A stretch of 64,000 nucleotides of DNA from Collinsella sp. (GCA_031296755.1 JAUMMZ010000003.1:1-64000), one strand, 5' to 3'; shown: positions 1-9,196, numbered from the stretch's first letter. The notes: generated by a model not told the origin, from the letters alone. Made by a program: numbers and translations.

Positions 1-492
1 TCGGTCATGCGCGGTACGCCGCTCATGCTGCAGATGTTTGCCATCTACTTTGCCCCGTACTACGTGTTTGGCATTTCGCTCACGCCCGATTCCAAGTGGA
101 CGGCGTGCGTCGTGGCGTTCATCATCAACTACGCCGGTTACTTTGCCGAGATCTATCGCTCGGGCTTGCAGTCCATTCCGCGCGGTCAATACGAGGCTGC
201 CGAGGTGCTGGGCTATTCGCGCGTGCAGACGTTTCTGTATATCGTGATGCCGCAGGTCGCCAAGCGTATTCTGCCGGCGATGGGCAACGAGATCATCACG
301 CTGGTCAAGGACACGTCGCTGGCGTTTGCCATTGGCGTGGGCGAGATGTTCTCGACCGCCAAGGCCCTGGTTGCCTCGCAGGTGAGCATGGTACCGTTTG
401 CGATTGCGGCGCTGATCTACTGGGTTTTCAACTTCGTGGTCGAGATGCTGTTGGGCGCCGCCGAAAAGAAGCTGGACTATTATCATGACTAA
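1..492 (+). CDS. Amino-acid ABC transporter permease, 5'-truncated
   Basis: The frame is open from the first base, so the gene begins upstream of the window. The visible 163 residues are the C-terminal part of a HisM/GlnP-type inner-membrane permease: an RGTPLMLQ motif near the start, hydrophobic segments, and the EAA-type loop that docks on the ATPase (EAAEVLGYSR, then MPQVAKRILPAMGNE). It should import a polar amino acid together with the ATPase that follows, whose start overlaps this stop by 8 nt. That overlap indicates translational coupling in one operon. The solute-binding protein must lie upstream. Substrate cannot be told from the sequence. Confidence 0.93.
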   Translation, partial: SVMRGTPLMLQMFAIYFAPYYVFGISLTPDSKWTACVVAFIINYAGYFAEIYRSGLQSIPRGQYEAAEVLGYSRVQTFLYIVMPQVAKRILPAMGNEIITLVKDTSLAFAIGVGEMFSTAKALVASQVSMVPFAIAALIYWVFNFVVEMLLGAAEKKLDYYHD

Positions 493-1249
493 CTCGGTGA
501 TGAAAATCGAAAGCGCTCGCAAGGCGTTTGGCGGCAATGAGGTGCTCAAGGATATCTCGCTCGAGGTCAAGCGTGGCGAGGTCGTGGCGATTATCGGGCC
601 TTCGGGTGGCGGCAAGTCCACGCTGCTGCGGTGTGCCACGCTGCTCGAGACACTCGGCGGAGGCTCGCTCTCGTTTGGTGACCTTGCCGTTGCGACGGAT
701 GCGGGTTCGGGCGCAGTCTATGCGAAGGGCGATGTGCCCAAGCGGGCACGCTCGCGATTCGGCCTGGTGTTCCAGAATTACAACCTGTTCCCGCACTATA
801 CCGTGATGAAAAACATCATCGACGCGCCGATCCGCGTGCTTAAACGCCCGCGCGAACAGGCGGAAGCTCGTGCGCGCGAGTTGATCGCGCAGATGGGGCT
901 TACGGGCAACGAGAACAAGGTGCCATGTGAGCTTTCGGGTGGCCAGCAACAGCGTGTGAGTATCGCCCGCGCCTTGGCGCTCGACCCGGAGATCCTGTTC
1001 TTTGACGAGCCGACCTCGGCGCTCGATCCCGAGCTGACGGCCGAGGTGCTGCGTGTCATTAAAGACCTTGCCGCGCAGAATATGACGATGGTGATTGTGA
1101 CCCACGCAATGCAGTTTGCGCGCGATGTTGCCGACCGCGTGGTCTTTATGGATGGCGGCCGCATTGTCGAGGAGGGTCCTGCCGAGCAGGTCATCGACCA
1201 TCCGCGTGAGCAGCGCACCCGTGAGTTCTTGAGCCGTATCGAGGGATAG
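485..1249 (+). CDS. Amino-acid ABC transporter ATP-binding protein
   Basis: 254 residues, the usual size for a GlnQ/HisP-type ATPase that powers polar amino-acid uptake. Walker A is GPSGGGKST (about residues 38-46), the signature is LSGGQQQR, and Walker B ends in LFFDEPTSALDPE. The start at 485 overlaps the permease stop by 8 nt; an in-frame ATG five codons later (500) is an alternative. It acts on the cytoplasmic face with the preceding permease. A hairpin followed by a T-run lies just downstream, so this is probably the last gene of the operon. Substrate is not determined. Confidence 0.96.
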   Translation: MTNSVMKIESARKAFGGNEVLKDISLEVKRGEVVAIIGPSGGGKSTLLRCATLLETLGGGSLSFGDLAVATDAGSGAVYAKGDVPKRARSRFGLVFQNYNLFPHYTVMKNIIDAPIRVLKRPREQAEARARELIAQMGLTGNENKVPCELSGGQQQRVSIARALALDPEILFFDEPTSALDPELTAEVLRVIKDLAAQNMTMVIVTHAMQFARDVADRVVFMDGGRIVEEGPAEQVIDHPREQRTREFLSRIEG

Positions 1250-1285
1250 GCTCAGGTATTTACTCAACTATTAATTGAGACGAAG

Positions 1286-1318
1286 CCGCCGCAGGTCTTA
1301 CGGTCTGTGGCGGTTTTT
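1286..1318 (+). terminator. Intrinsic terminator after amino-acid ABC operon
   Basis: The arms CCGCCGCAG and CTGTGGCGG pair with one mismatch and are followed by a run of six T. Confidence 0.8.
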
Positions 1319-1559
1319 TGTTTGCATCGACGGGGTTCAATAATCGCCTCACAAGCTTGTCTCTTCCTCTCGCCGCCTGTATTCATACGTGCGCCGAAAG
1401 GTATGCATGGACAGCCGCCCGTGAGGGTAGGGTGGTGGCATAGGACATTTGGAGGGTGAGTCGGCTCGGCTGCCGACCATGCTGCTCCCGGGATGGCACC
1501 GACCGCGAACTCTCCCCGTTGGCGTCGCGCATTGCGCGCGGCCCTGCAAGGAGGTCATC
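1319..1559. other. Leader region before the EF-G-like gene
   Basis: No gene is supported here. The EF-G frame stays open upstream to about 1449, but the strong ribosome binding site at 1547-1556 sits before the ATG at 1560, so this is more likely untranslated leader. A small GTCGGC/GCCGAC inverted repeat lies near 1460-1477. No clear promoter was found. Confidence 0.4.
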
Positions 1560-3635
1560 ATGGGTGCTCCCAAGACCGGTAACGTAAGGAACGTGGTGCT
1601 CGTAGGCCAAGGCGGGGTGGGCAAGACTTCACTCGCCGAGGCCATGCTCCACCTTTCCGGCAAGACCGCCCGCCTGGGCGGCCACGACGGCACCAAGCCC
1701 ACGCTCGACTATGACCCCGAAGAGGTCAAGCGTGCATTTTCCATCTCGACGACCATCGCGCCGATCGACTGGAAGGGCGCGCGCATCAATGTGCTCGATG
1801 CCCCGTGCTACCCCGATTTTATCGGCGACGCCTTTGCCGCGATGAGCGTCTGCGAGACGGCTCTGTTTGTGGTCGACGCCGAGGCCGGCCCGCAGCCTAC
1901 GACGGTTAAGCTCTGGTATGCCGCCGAGGACCTGCGACTGGCGCGTGCGGTGTTCGTAAACCGCCTGTCGCGCTCCGAGGCCAGCTTTGCGACCACGATG
2001 GACCTGCTGCAAGAGCGCTTTGGCACGCGCCTGGGCGCCGTGACCCTTCCCTGGGGCGAGGGCGAGGACTTTGACGGCATCATCGACCTGGTGCGCATGA
2101 AGGCGCGCCATTGCAACGGCACCGAAGCCGTTGAGTCGGAGATTCCCGAGGAGTATCGTGCCCAGGCCGAGGAAGCCCATGACCATCTGTGCGAGCTGGT
2201 GGCCGAGGCTGACGATGAACTGATGATGAAGTACTTGGAAGGCGAGGAGACGCTGACGCAGGAGGAGCTTGAAGGCCTGCTGTCGAAGGCGATCGCCGAG
2301 CGCATCTTTGTGCCGGTCTTTGCGGGCGATTGCATTAAGGAGCAGGGCGTCAACTCGCTGATGGACGACATCGCCACATACTTCCCGGCGCCGACCGACT
2401 ACGGCGAGATGCCGCTTATCGACGGCGATTCGCTCAAGATTTCAAGCGACGATGATCGTCCGGTGGCGTTTGTGTTTAAGACCCTGGCCGATCCGCAGCA
2501 GGGTCGCATCAGCTTTATTAAGGTGCTGACGGGTACGCTTGAGCCGGGCCTTGAGCTGGTCAACGCGCGCACGCGCAAGGGCGACCGTCTGGCTCACCTG
2601 TATGTGATGTGCGGCCGCGACATGACCGAGGTCGGTCACGCCTATGCCGGCGACATTATCGTGGCACCCAAGCTGGCGGCCGAGACGGGCGATACGCTCT
2701 CGATTACCGGCAAGGTCGAGGCTGCGGCGTTTAAGTTCCCCAACTCGCAGTACCGCATTGCCATCGAGGCCGAGAATCGCGGCGACGAAGAGAAGCTCTA
2801 CACGTTTATCGAGAAGGCCTGCAAGGCCGATCCGACCATGAGCATCGACCGCGACGAGGAGACCGGCCAGACCATTATCTCCGCCGTTGGTGAGGCGCAG
2901 GTTTCGGTGCTGCTCAATCGTTTGGAGGATCGCACCAAGGTCGTAGCCAAGAGCGTGCCGATCCGCATTCCGTATCGCGAGACCATTCGCCGTACGGCAA
3001 GTGCCCAGGGCCGCCATAAGAAGCAGACCGGCGGCGCCGGTCAGTACGGCGACTGCTGGCTGCGCGTGGAGCCGCTCATTGGGCCCGACGGCACGAGCGA
3101 TGGCTATGAGTTTGTGGACGAGGTCGTGGGCGGCCGCATTCCGCGCTCGCTGATCCCCGCCGTGGACAAGGGCGTCCAGGAGACCATGAAGGACGGCATC
3201 ATTGCCGGCTATCCGCTCACGGGCATTCGCGTGGCTGTGTACGACGGCTCGTATCACAGCGTCGACTCCAACGAGATGGCGTTCCGCGCGGCGGCTCGCA
3301 TCGGCCTGCGCAAGGCATGTGCCGATGCCGACCCGGTGGTGCTGGAGCCCATCGAGGAAATCACGGTGACTATTCCCGAGAGCTACGCCGGCGCCGTGAT
3401 GGGCGACATCTCGGCCTCGCGCGGTCGCGTGACGGGTATGGAGACCGATGAGCGCGGCGATACCGTGGTCATTGCCCAGGCGCCGCTGGCAGAACTGACG
3501 GATTATTCGACGCGCCTACGCTCTATCACGCGCGGCACGGGCGACTTTACCATGAAGCCCGCAGGCTATGAGCAGGTGCCTTATGACGTTCAGGCCAAGC
3601 TGGTCGAGCGCTATGAGGAGGGCCGTGCCAAGTAG
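1560..3635 (+). CDS. Elongation factor G-like GTPase (EF-G2/FusA2 type)
   Basis: 691 residues with the full EF-G layout: G domain, domain II, and domains III-V including the conserved KKQTGGAGQYGD segment. The start is set by AAGGAGG seven bases upstream. The GTPase motifs are divergent. The P-loop GQGGVGKT (16-23) is intact. G3 reads DAPCY (80-84) where translational GTPases have DTPGH, so the catalytic His is Tyr, and G4 reads NRLS (134-137) instead of NKxD, losing the Asp that reads guanine. From recall, actinobacterial EF-G2 paralogues also carry Tyr at the His position. This is therefore unlikely to be the housekeeping translocase; the role is unknown. Confidence 0.9.
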   Translation: MGAPKTGNVRNVVLVGQGGVGKTSLAEAMLHLSGKTARLGGHDGTKPTLDYDPEEVKRAFSISTTIAPIDWKGARINVLDAPCYPDFIGDAFAAMSVCETALFVVDAEAGPQPTTVKLWYAAEDLRLARAVFVNRLSRSEASFATTMDLLQERFGTRLGAVTLPWGEGEDFDGIIDLVRMKARHCNGTEAVESEIPEEYRAQAEEAHDHLCELVAEADDELMMKYLEGEETLTQEELEGLLSKAIAERIFVPVFAGDCIKEQGVNSLMDDIATYFPAPTDYGEMPLIDGDSLKISSDDDRPVAFVFKTLADPQQGRISFIKVLTGTLEPGLELVNARTRKGDRLAHLYVMCGRDMTEVGHAYAGDIIVAPKLAAETGDTLSITGKVEAAAFKFPNSQYRIAIEAENRGDEEKLYTFIEKACKADPTMSIDRDEETGQTIISAVGEAQVSVLLNRLEDRTKVVAKSVPIRIPYRETIRRTASAQGRHKKQTGGAGQYGDCWLRVEPLIGPDGTSDGYEFVDEVVGGRIPRSLIPAVDKGVQETMKDGIIAGYPLTGIRVAVYDGSYHSVDSNEMAFRAAARIGLRKACADADPVVLEPIEEITVTIPESYAGAVMGDISASRGRVTGMETDERGDTVVIAQAPLAELTDYSTRLRSITRGTGDFTMKPAGYEQVPYDVQAKLVERYEEGRAK

Positions 3636-3670
3636 CGTTGGGCGTTGCCTGTAACATACATGCCGATGCA

Positions 3671-3705
3671 AGGGCCGCTCTGGCCAATCCAGGGCGGCCC
3701 TTTTT
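3671..3705 (+). terminator. Intrinsic terminator after EF-G-like gene
   Basis: A 13-bp stem (AGGGCCGCTCTGG pairing with CCAGGGCGGCCCT, one G-T pair) is followed by five T. Confidence 0.9.
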
Positions 3706-3764
3706 GATCCCTGGGGGATGGAGGAAAACGGTTCATTTTAAGTTTTGGGGCAGCTTGGCCGGCC

Positions 3765-4748
3765 CTAGTCTCCCGAGGCCTGATTGCGGCCGGTAGCGTA
3801 GTCGATCTGCACATGCGGCTGCAGATTGTAGCAGTACACGTGGAAGCAGAGGGTCTTGCCGTGGTCCTCGACCGATTGCGCCTCAAGACGCACGCCACGG
3901 CAGACGAGTTCATCTTCGTTGTACATAGGCGTGACACGGTAGAGCACATGGTTGCCCGTCTCGCGGATGTAGCCGAGAATCTGCTCCTCAAATGGCAGCA
4001 TGCCCGTTTCATTGAGATAACGCGTGCCGGTGAGGAGATTCTTGCGGTTGGCGTTTTCGCCGCAGAGCGACCAGGCGATGAGGTGACAGCGGTTGTAGAG
4101 GCTCTGGCCTGGAATAAAGTCGTAGCGTTGCTGGTGCCAGCCGGCAGGATGGATGCGCGAGATATCGCCGCGCTCGCCTTGACCGAGTGACTCGGGGCCC
4201 ACGCAGGCGAGCGCCTTGCGAGTGCGACCCAGGCTGTCGAGCTTGGAGAACTTCTTAAAACAGCCCTCTTCGGCGGCACGCTCATACTCGTCGAGCGTGA
4301 ACGACGGCATGCCCAACGGGTGCGTGCTGTCGGCGCGAAGGGCAACGTAGGGGTTGCCGGCGTAGTCGGGAATGCTGCTGAGGTATACGCCACGGGCGCG
4401 GTCGAGATCGGGGTTTTCCACCTCGTCGATGGGGGTGGCGGGGCTGTCTGTGGAGGTGTCGTCACCGGTGCCGGTTGCGGCGGAATCGGAGCCATCGCCA
4501 GCGTCCTGGCTATTTTGAGAGTCCGAGGAGCTCGCTGTTCCCGATTCGAGCCGGGCAACCAGGTCTGCCTCGTCGTCGTTGCGGCTGGGACTCTCGTTTT
4601 GTTTTTCGGCCAGAGCTGCCGCCTGTTCATCGCTTTGCGGCGACAGCAGCTTGGGAGCTCCGTCGAGCGATCCCGTAAACAGCGCAAATCCCAGCACCAC
4701 GGCGGTGCCGATGGAAAGTACTTGCTTGTAGGCGGACTTGCGCGACAT
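3765..4748 (-). CDS. Secreted DNA/RNA non-specific endonuclease
   Basis: 327 residues. A basic N-terminus and hydrophobic stretch (residues 9-27) form a signal peptide or membrane anchor. Residues 40-110 are a low-complexity linker rich in Ser, Asp, Gly and Thr. The catalytic part carries NRCHLIAW (219-226), the His-containing motif of the NUC1/EndA superfamily with His222 as probable general base, followed by NANRKNLLTGTRYLN, which supplies metal-binding Asn. It would degrade nucleic acids outside the cell, for nutrition or DNA uptake; no competence genes are near. It is transcribed alone, convergent with the EF-G-like gene. Confidence 0.88.
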   Translation of the reverse strand: MSRKSAYKQVLSIGTAVVLGFALFTGSLDGAPKLLSPQSDEQAAALAEKQNESPSRNDDEADLVARLESGTASSSDSQNSQDAGDGSDSAATGTGDDTSTDSPATPIDEVENPDLDRARGVYLSSIPDYAGNPYVALRADSTHPLGMPSFTLDEYERAAEEGCFKKFSKLDSLGRTRKALACVGPESLGQGERGDISRIHPAGWHQQRYDFIPGQSLYNRCHLIAWSLCGENANRKNLLTGTRYLNETGMLPFEEQILGYIRETGNHVLYRVTPMYNEDELVCRGVRLEAQSVEDHGKTLCFHVYCYNLQPHVQIDYATGRNQASGD

Positions 4749-4877
4749 TGAGGCTCCTGGACGGACGGTTGGGAGTCTACCAGTCTAGCAGGAGCCGGCA
4801 GGGGCCGTTCTGTCGAACAAATACTTAAGATTTGGGACAAGCGCTACTGATTCATTTGTCTCATATTTGACGTATGG

Positions 4878-5888
4878 CTAGATCGAGGTAGAACCGAGCC
4901 AGTTGAGCTTGCATTCGAGAATACGCTGCTCACCGGGCGTGCTGCTGCCATCGAGTAGCGCGAGGAGCATCTCGGCCGCCTCTCTGCCTTCCTGGTCGAC
5001 GGGCTCGATGATGGTGGAGACGGTCGGCGTGGTGAGGTTGGTCCAGTCTTCGCAGTTGAGTCCCAAAAGACCGATTTGCTGCGGAAGTAGATGGGCCATG
5101 GGCTGGAGGGCCTTGTAGACACGGGGAAGTGCCCACTGATTTTGCACGAAGATAAGGGTTCGCTTGGCGGGGTTGAGCTTGTATTTAAAGTACTCGGTAA
5201 GCTCACTGACCGACGGCTTGTTGTGGTCGATGGAAATCGCTTTGTAGAGCTGTCCGTTCGCTGCCAGCGCCTCGGCATACCCCTGAAAACGCTCCATGCG
5301 GGTGCGCATTTCGGTCATGTTGGCGGCAATGGAAAAGAAATCTTCGTAACCGGCGTCGAGGAGTGCCTGCGCGGCGTTGTACACACCGTCGTAAAGGTTG
5401 GTCTTGACCCAGCTGGTACCTGGGCTATAGATGGCCGCATCGAAAAAGACGACCGGCTTGCCGGCGCGTCTAATACGGTCGTGCACGGCTTTGAAGTTTG
5501 CCGTGGGCTGGATGATAAAGCCATCGACGCCCAGCGAGAGCATTTTGTCGACATACATGAGCTCGGTCTCGGGGTTAAAGTTGCTCGTGCAAACAACCGT
5601 CTGGTAACCCGCGGGGAGCATGACCTGCTCCATGCCGTTGAGGACGAGGCCCGCCCATTTGTTGGTGTTATCCAAGATGATGATGGCGATGACGCGGGTC
5701 TGTTTGCCGGTGAGTGTTTGCGCCTGGGCGTTGGGGACGTATCCCAGCTCCTTTATAACGCGCGCGATCTTTGCCTGCGTTTTGTCGCTGAGCTTGTCTC
5801 GTTTGTCGTTGAGGTAATACGAGACGCTGGCTGTTGAAGTTCCCGCCTCGCGGGCGACGTCTGCAATCGTAACGCGCTGTTTGGTCAC
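4878..5888 (-). CDS. LacI-family transcriptional regulator of the PTS operon
   Basis: 336 residues: an N-terminal LacI helix-turn-helix (VTIADVAREAGTSTASVSYY, residues 6-25) and a periplasmic-binding-protein-like sensor domain. The GTG start at 5888 is chosen because AGGAG lies seven bases upstream and the HTH then begins at the usual place; an upstream ATG at 5993 would add 35 unlikely residues. It is divergent from the PTS/transketolase operon starting at 6300, with 411 bp of repeat-bearing DNA between, so it most likely controls that operon in response to its sugar or sugar phosphate. Confidence 0.93.
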   Translation of the reverse strand: MTKQRVTIADVAREAGTSTASVSYYLNDKRDKLSDKTQAKIARVIKELGYVPNAQAQTLTGKQTRVIAIIILDNTNKWAGLVLNGMEQVMLPAGYQTVVCTSNFNPETELMYVDKMLSLGVDGFIIQPTANFKAVHDRIRRAGKPVVFFDAAIYSPGTSWVKTNLYDGVYNAAQALLDAGYEDFFSIAANMTEMRTRMERFQGYAEALAANGQLYKAISIDHNKPSVSELTEYFKYKLNPAKRTLIFVQNQWALPRVYKALQPMAHLLPQQIGLLGLNCEDWTNLTTPTVSTIIEPVDQEGREAAEMLLALLDGSSTPGEQRILECKLNWLGSTSI

Positions 5889-6299
5889 AGCGACTCCTTC
5901 CGACAAATTGCGTTGTTTGGCGCGGTGGTTCACGTTCGGGTTGCGGGCACACGATTCTGCCTGTCCTTTCGCCCTTTTATGAGTATGCAACAATACCGTA
6001 TCCGTGGGGTCCGAAATTCGTGGCGGTTATGCAAGCCTGCCGTCTACCGAGAAATCTAAATACTTCTTGACTTTTAAAAAAGAGATCAAAAACGCAGGAT
6101 TCATTTTTGGTTAAACGCATAACTAAATTGCATAACCAACGCTCTGACCTGCGCGTTTACCGAAATAAGCTGGTATTAAGAAAAATGAGCACCTATATTG
6201 GTCTTGTCGAAAAGACAGCAAGTCCAAACGGCAGGGGATGCTCCGGAGGCCTCCGCAAACGGTGTCTTGCGCACGCAACTCTATGAAAAGAGGGAAGCA
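5889..6299. promoter_or_regulatory. Divergent regulator/PTS intergenic region with inverted repeats
   Basis: This 411-bp region separates the LacI gene from the PTS operon. It holds GGTTATGCAA at 6025-6034 and its exact reverse complement at 6128-6137, the inverted pair TTGGTTA (6107-6113) and TAACCAA (6133-6139), and GTAT/ATAC arms at 5983-5996. These are candidate operators for the adjacent LacI regulator, which binds imperfect palindromes. TTGACT at 6067-6072 could be a -35 box, but no good -10 follows. An AGAGGGA ribosome binding site precedes the ATG at 6300. Confidence 0.5.
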
Positions 6300-7772
6300 A
6301 TGAAGATCGTAGGCGTTGCCGCCTGTACCGTGGGTATCGCCCACACGTATATGGCCCAGAAGGCGATTCAGGATGAATGCGCCGCCCGTGGCATCGAGTG
6401 CAAGGTCGAGGCTCAGGGTGGCCTGGGTATCGAGAATGAGCTCACGCAGGAAGACGTGGACTCCGCCGACCTGGTCCTGGAGTCCGTCGACGTGGGTGTC
6501 GAAAACGAGGACCGTTTTGAGCAGAAGATGGCCGAGGGCAAGTTCCTCAAGGTCGGTACTTCCGATGTGATCGCCGATCCGGTCAAGATCATCGACCAGG
6601 CTGTTGAGATTATCAAGGCGACGGGTGGCGCCGTTGACGCGCCCGAGGCCGAGGCCAAGGCAGAGAAGAAGGCCGCCTCCGCTGCCCCGCAGGCCCCGAC
6701 ACCGGCGTCCAAGCAGTCTATCTTTGCCGATCCTGGCAAGACGCTGCTCAATGCATTCAATACCGGCGTTTCCTATTTTATCCCCATTGTCGTTATCGGT
6801 GGCGTGTTCCTCGCCTTCTCGTTGGCATCCGGTACTGCCGGTGCTAACGGCATGGAGGTCACCAACCCGTTGATGGTGAGCCTTAACACCATCGGTATGG
6901 CCGGCATCTCTATGATGATTCCGGTGCTTGCGGCATACATCGCTTACTCGATGGCCGGCAAGCCCGCGCTTGCCCCTGGTTTTGTCCTGGGCTACTTGGT
7001 CAACAACGCCGTCGTCACCCCGAGTGGCAACAGCGTTTCGACCGGCTTCTTGGGCGCCATGATCATGGCTGTCATCTGCGGTTACTTTGTCCGCTGGATG
7101 AAGACCTGGAAGGTCAACAACACCATCCAGACCATCATGCCGATCCTGATCATCCCGATTCTGACCTCGCTCGTCCTGGGCATGGCCTACATCTACATCC
7201 TGGCCACGCCGCTTGGCTTTGTGATGGATTGGCTCACCAGCGTGCTCGGTAGCCTGCAGGGCGGCTCCGCCGTCGTCCTGGGCCTGGTCATTGGCGTTAT
7301 GACCGCCTTCGATATGGGTGGTCCCGTCAACAAGACCGCTTCGACCTTTACCATGGCCATCATGGCCTCCGGCATCTACGGCCCCAACGGTATGTTCCGC
7401 GTCGCTGTCGCCATTCCCCCGATTGCTTGCGGCCTCGCTGCGCTCATCGCCAAGAACAAGTTCGATGACGCTGACCGTCAGATGGGTATCTCCGCACTGT
7501 TTATGGGCTGCATCGGTATTACCGAGGGCGCTATCCCCTTCGCGGTCAAGGATCTCGGTCACACCCTTCCCGGCATCTGCATCGGTTCTGCCGTGGGTGC
7601 GGCGCTTGCCGCCTTCCAGGGTATCGACTGCTACGTCCCGCACGGTGGCTTTATTGTCGCCCTTGCCACCAACAACGTCGCGCTGTTCTGCCTGGACATC
7701 GTGATTGGCTCCGTGGTCGCCGCTGCAATCCTGATTGCCATGAAGCCCACGCTCGACAAGCAGGCCAAGTAA
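6300..7772 (+). CDS. PTS system fructose-type EIIBC component
   Basis: 490 residues. An N-terminal fructose-type IIB domain (about 1-100) has the phosphorylated Cys9 in VAACTVGIAHT. A linker rich in Ala, Pro and Lys (100-140) joins it to a polytopic IIC domain (about 140-485) that translocates the sugar. There is no fused IIA; a separate IIA is the last gene of the operon (11936). It imports and phosphorylates a sugar of the fructose-PTS group. The co-transcribed GatZ-like, transaldolase and transketolase genes suggest a ketose or polyol other than plain fructose; no 1-phosphofructokinase is present. Confidence 0.93.
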   Translation: MKIVGVAACTVGIAHTYMAQKAIQDECAARGIECKVEAQGGLGIENELTQEDVDSADLVLESVDVGVENEDRFEQKMAEGKFLKVGTSDVIADPVKIIDQAVEIIKATGGAVDAPEAEAKAEKKAASAAPQAPTPASKQSIFADPGKTLLNAFNTGVSYFIPIVVIGGVFLAFSLASGTAGANGMEVTNPLMVSLNTIGMAGISMMIPVLAAYIAYSMAGKPALAPGFVLGYLVNNAVVTPSGNSVSTGFLGAMIMAVICGYFVRWMKTWKVNNTIQTIMPILIIPILTSLVLGMAYIYILATPLGFVMDWLTSVLGSLQGGSAVVLGLVIGVMTAFDMGGPVNKTASTFTMAIMASGIYGPNGMFRVAVAIPPIACGLAALIAKNKFDDADRQMGISALFMGCIGITEGAIPFAVKDLGHTLPGICIGSAVGAALAAFQGIDCYVPHGGFIVALATNNVALFCLDIVIGSVVAAAILIAMKPTLDKQAK

Positions 7773-7786
7773 CCCTTTAAGGACTC

Positions 7787-7847
7787 CGGTTGTGCGGAGG
7801 GATGGATTTGACTCCGCACAACCGCCCCTACACAACAAAATCCATCC
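7787..7847 (+). promoter_or_regulatory. Intercistronic hairpin with potential pseudoknot
   Basis: Between the IIBC and GatZ-like genes, GGTTGTGCGGAG (7788-7799) pairs perfectly with CTCCGCACAACC (7812-7823), extended by a C-G pair. The loop begins with GGATGGATTT (7800-7809), which is exactly complementary to AAATCCATCC (7838-7847) downstream. Nested pairing is impossible, so the RNA could form an H-type pseudoknot or two competing stems. No T-run follows, so it is not a plain terminator. Confidence 0.55.
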
Positions 7848-7916
7848 GTACTGATAGGGCCCGCATCTGGGTCCCAGGGAACTTTTGTCAAAAATCCTCT
7901 GGAGAAGGAGAACAAA

Positions 7917-9191
7917 ATGTCCAACCTCACCATCCGCCAGGCCGTTCAGGGCATGCTCAAGCTGCAAGATAGCGGCGATCACGCAACCATGGTCGGCATT
8001 GGCCCCATGAGCCCCAACCTGATTCAGGCCGTGTTCGAGCTTGCCAAGGACGAGGATTTCCCGCCCATGTTTATCGCCAGCCGCAACCAGGTCGATATGG
8101 ACGAGATGGGCGCCGGCTACGTCAACGGTTGGGACCAGAAGCGCTTTGCCGCCGACATCAAGAAGGTTGCCGACGAGGTGGGTTACACCGGCCCGTACTA
8201 CCTGTGCCGCGATCACGGCGGTCCGTGGCAGCGCGACGAGGAGCGTAACGCCCACCTGCCCGAGGACGAGGCCATGGAGCTCGCCCGCAAGTCCTTCGTC
8301 GCCGACATGGAGGCAGGCTTTGACCTGCTGATGGTCGACCCCACCAAGGACCCCTATCAGATCGGCAAGGTTATTCCGCTTGACGTGGTGCTTCGCCGCA
8401 CGATCGATCTTATCGACTACCTTGAGCAGTACCGTCGCGAGCATAACCTGCCCGAGGTCGCCTATGAGGTCGGTACCGAGGAGACCAATGGCGGGTTGAC
8501 CTCTACCGATAAGTACGAGGAGTTCATTTCTCAGCTGCAGCCCGAGCTCGAGAAGCGCGGCTGCCCCATGCCCACCTTTATCGTCGGCCAGACCGGTACG
8601 CTCACCCGTTGGACCGAGCAGGTTGGCCATTACAACTTTAAGAACGCCCGCGAGCTCGCCGACATGGCAAAGCGCTACGGCGTGGGCCTGAAGGAGCACA
8701 ACGCCGACTACCTGGACGACGCGACGCTGCTCGAGCACATTCCGGCTCATGTGACCGCTTCCAATGTCGCCCCTCAGTACGGCACCGAGGAGACCCGCGC
8801 CTACCTCAAGCTCTGCGCTACCGAGCAGATTCTGGTCGACAACGGCCTGTGCGACGATCCCTCCGACCTGTATCACACGCTGCTGGTCAAGGCTATCAAG
8901 ACCGAGCGCTGGCGCAAGTGGATGACCGGCGATGATGTCAACCTGCAGGTTGACGACATTCTGGCCGACGACGAGCTCAGCCTGAAGATTCTGGATGTCT
9001 CCGGCCACTACGCGTTCAACGATCCCGAGGTCAAGGAGCAGGTCGAGAAGCTCTATCGCAACCTCGCTGCCCAGGATATCGACGGCAAGCGCTTTGTGAT
9101 CGAGCACATCAAGCGCCCGATTAAGCAGTACGTCGTCGGTCTTAACCTCAAGGGCGTCACGAGCCGCATCGAGAAGGCTCTCGAGGACTAG
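7917..9191 (+). CDS. GatZ/KbaZ-like protein (tagatose-bisphosphate aldolase non-catalytic subunit family)
   Basis: 424 residues, full length for the GatZ/KbaZ family. Recognisable features are MVGIGPMSPNLI, YLCRDHGGPW, and the central EVGTEETNGG stretch. In Enterobacteria GatZ accompanies the catalytic aldolase GatY, but no GatY/KbaY is encoded here. I recall reports that related proteins epimerise fructose 6-phosphate and tagatose 6-phosphate at C4; if so, this could interconvert the imported ketose phosphate. An AGAAGGAG ribosome binding site lies upstream. It sits between a PTS transporter and a transaldolase. Catalytic role is inferred. Confidence 0.88.
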   Translation: MSNLTIRQAVQGMLKLQDSGDHATMVGIGPMSPNLIQAVFELAKDEDFPPMFIASRNQVDMDEMGAGYVNGWDQKRFAADIKKVADEVGYTGPYYLCRDHGGPWQRDEERNAHLPEDEAMELARKSFVADMEAGFDLLMVDPTKDPYQIGKVIPLDVVLRRTIDLIDYLEQYRREHNLPEVAYEVGTEETNGGLTSTDKYEEFISQLQPELEKRGCPMPTFIVGQTGTLTRWTEQVGHYNFKNARELADMAKRYGVGLKEHNADYLDDATLLEHIPAHVTASNVAPQYGTEETRAYLKLCATEQILVDNGLCDDPSDLYHTLLVKAIKTERWRKWMTGDDVNLQVDDILADDELSLKILDVSGHYAFNDPEVKEQVEKLYRNLAAQDIDGKRFVIEHIKRPIKQYVVGLNLKGVTSRIEKALED

Positions 9192-9196
9192 GTAGT

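Noticed and set aside
7917..9191. Complete tagatose-bisphosphate aldolase (GatYZ).
   Set aside because: Only the Z-type protein is present; no GatY/KbaY-like gene lies in the window.
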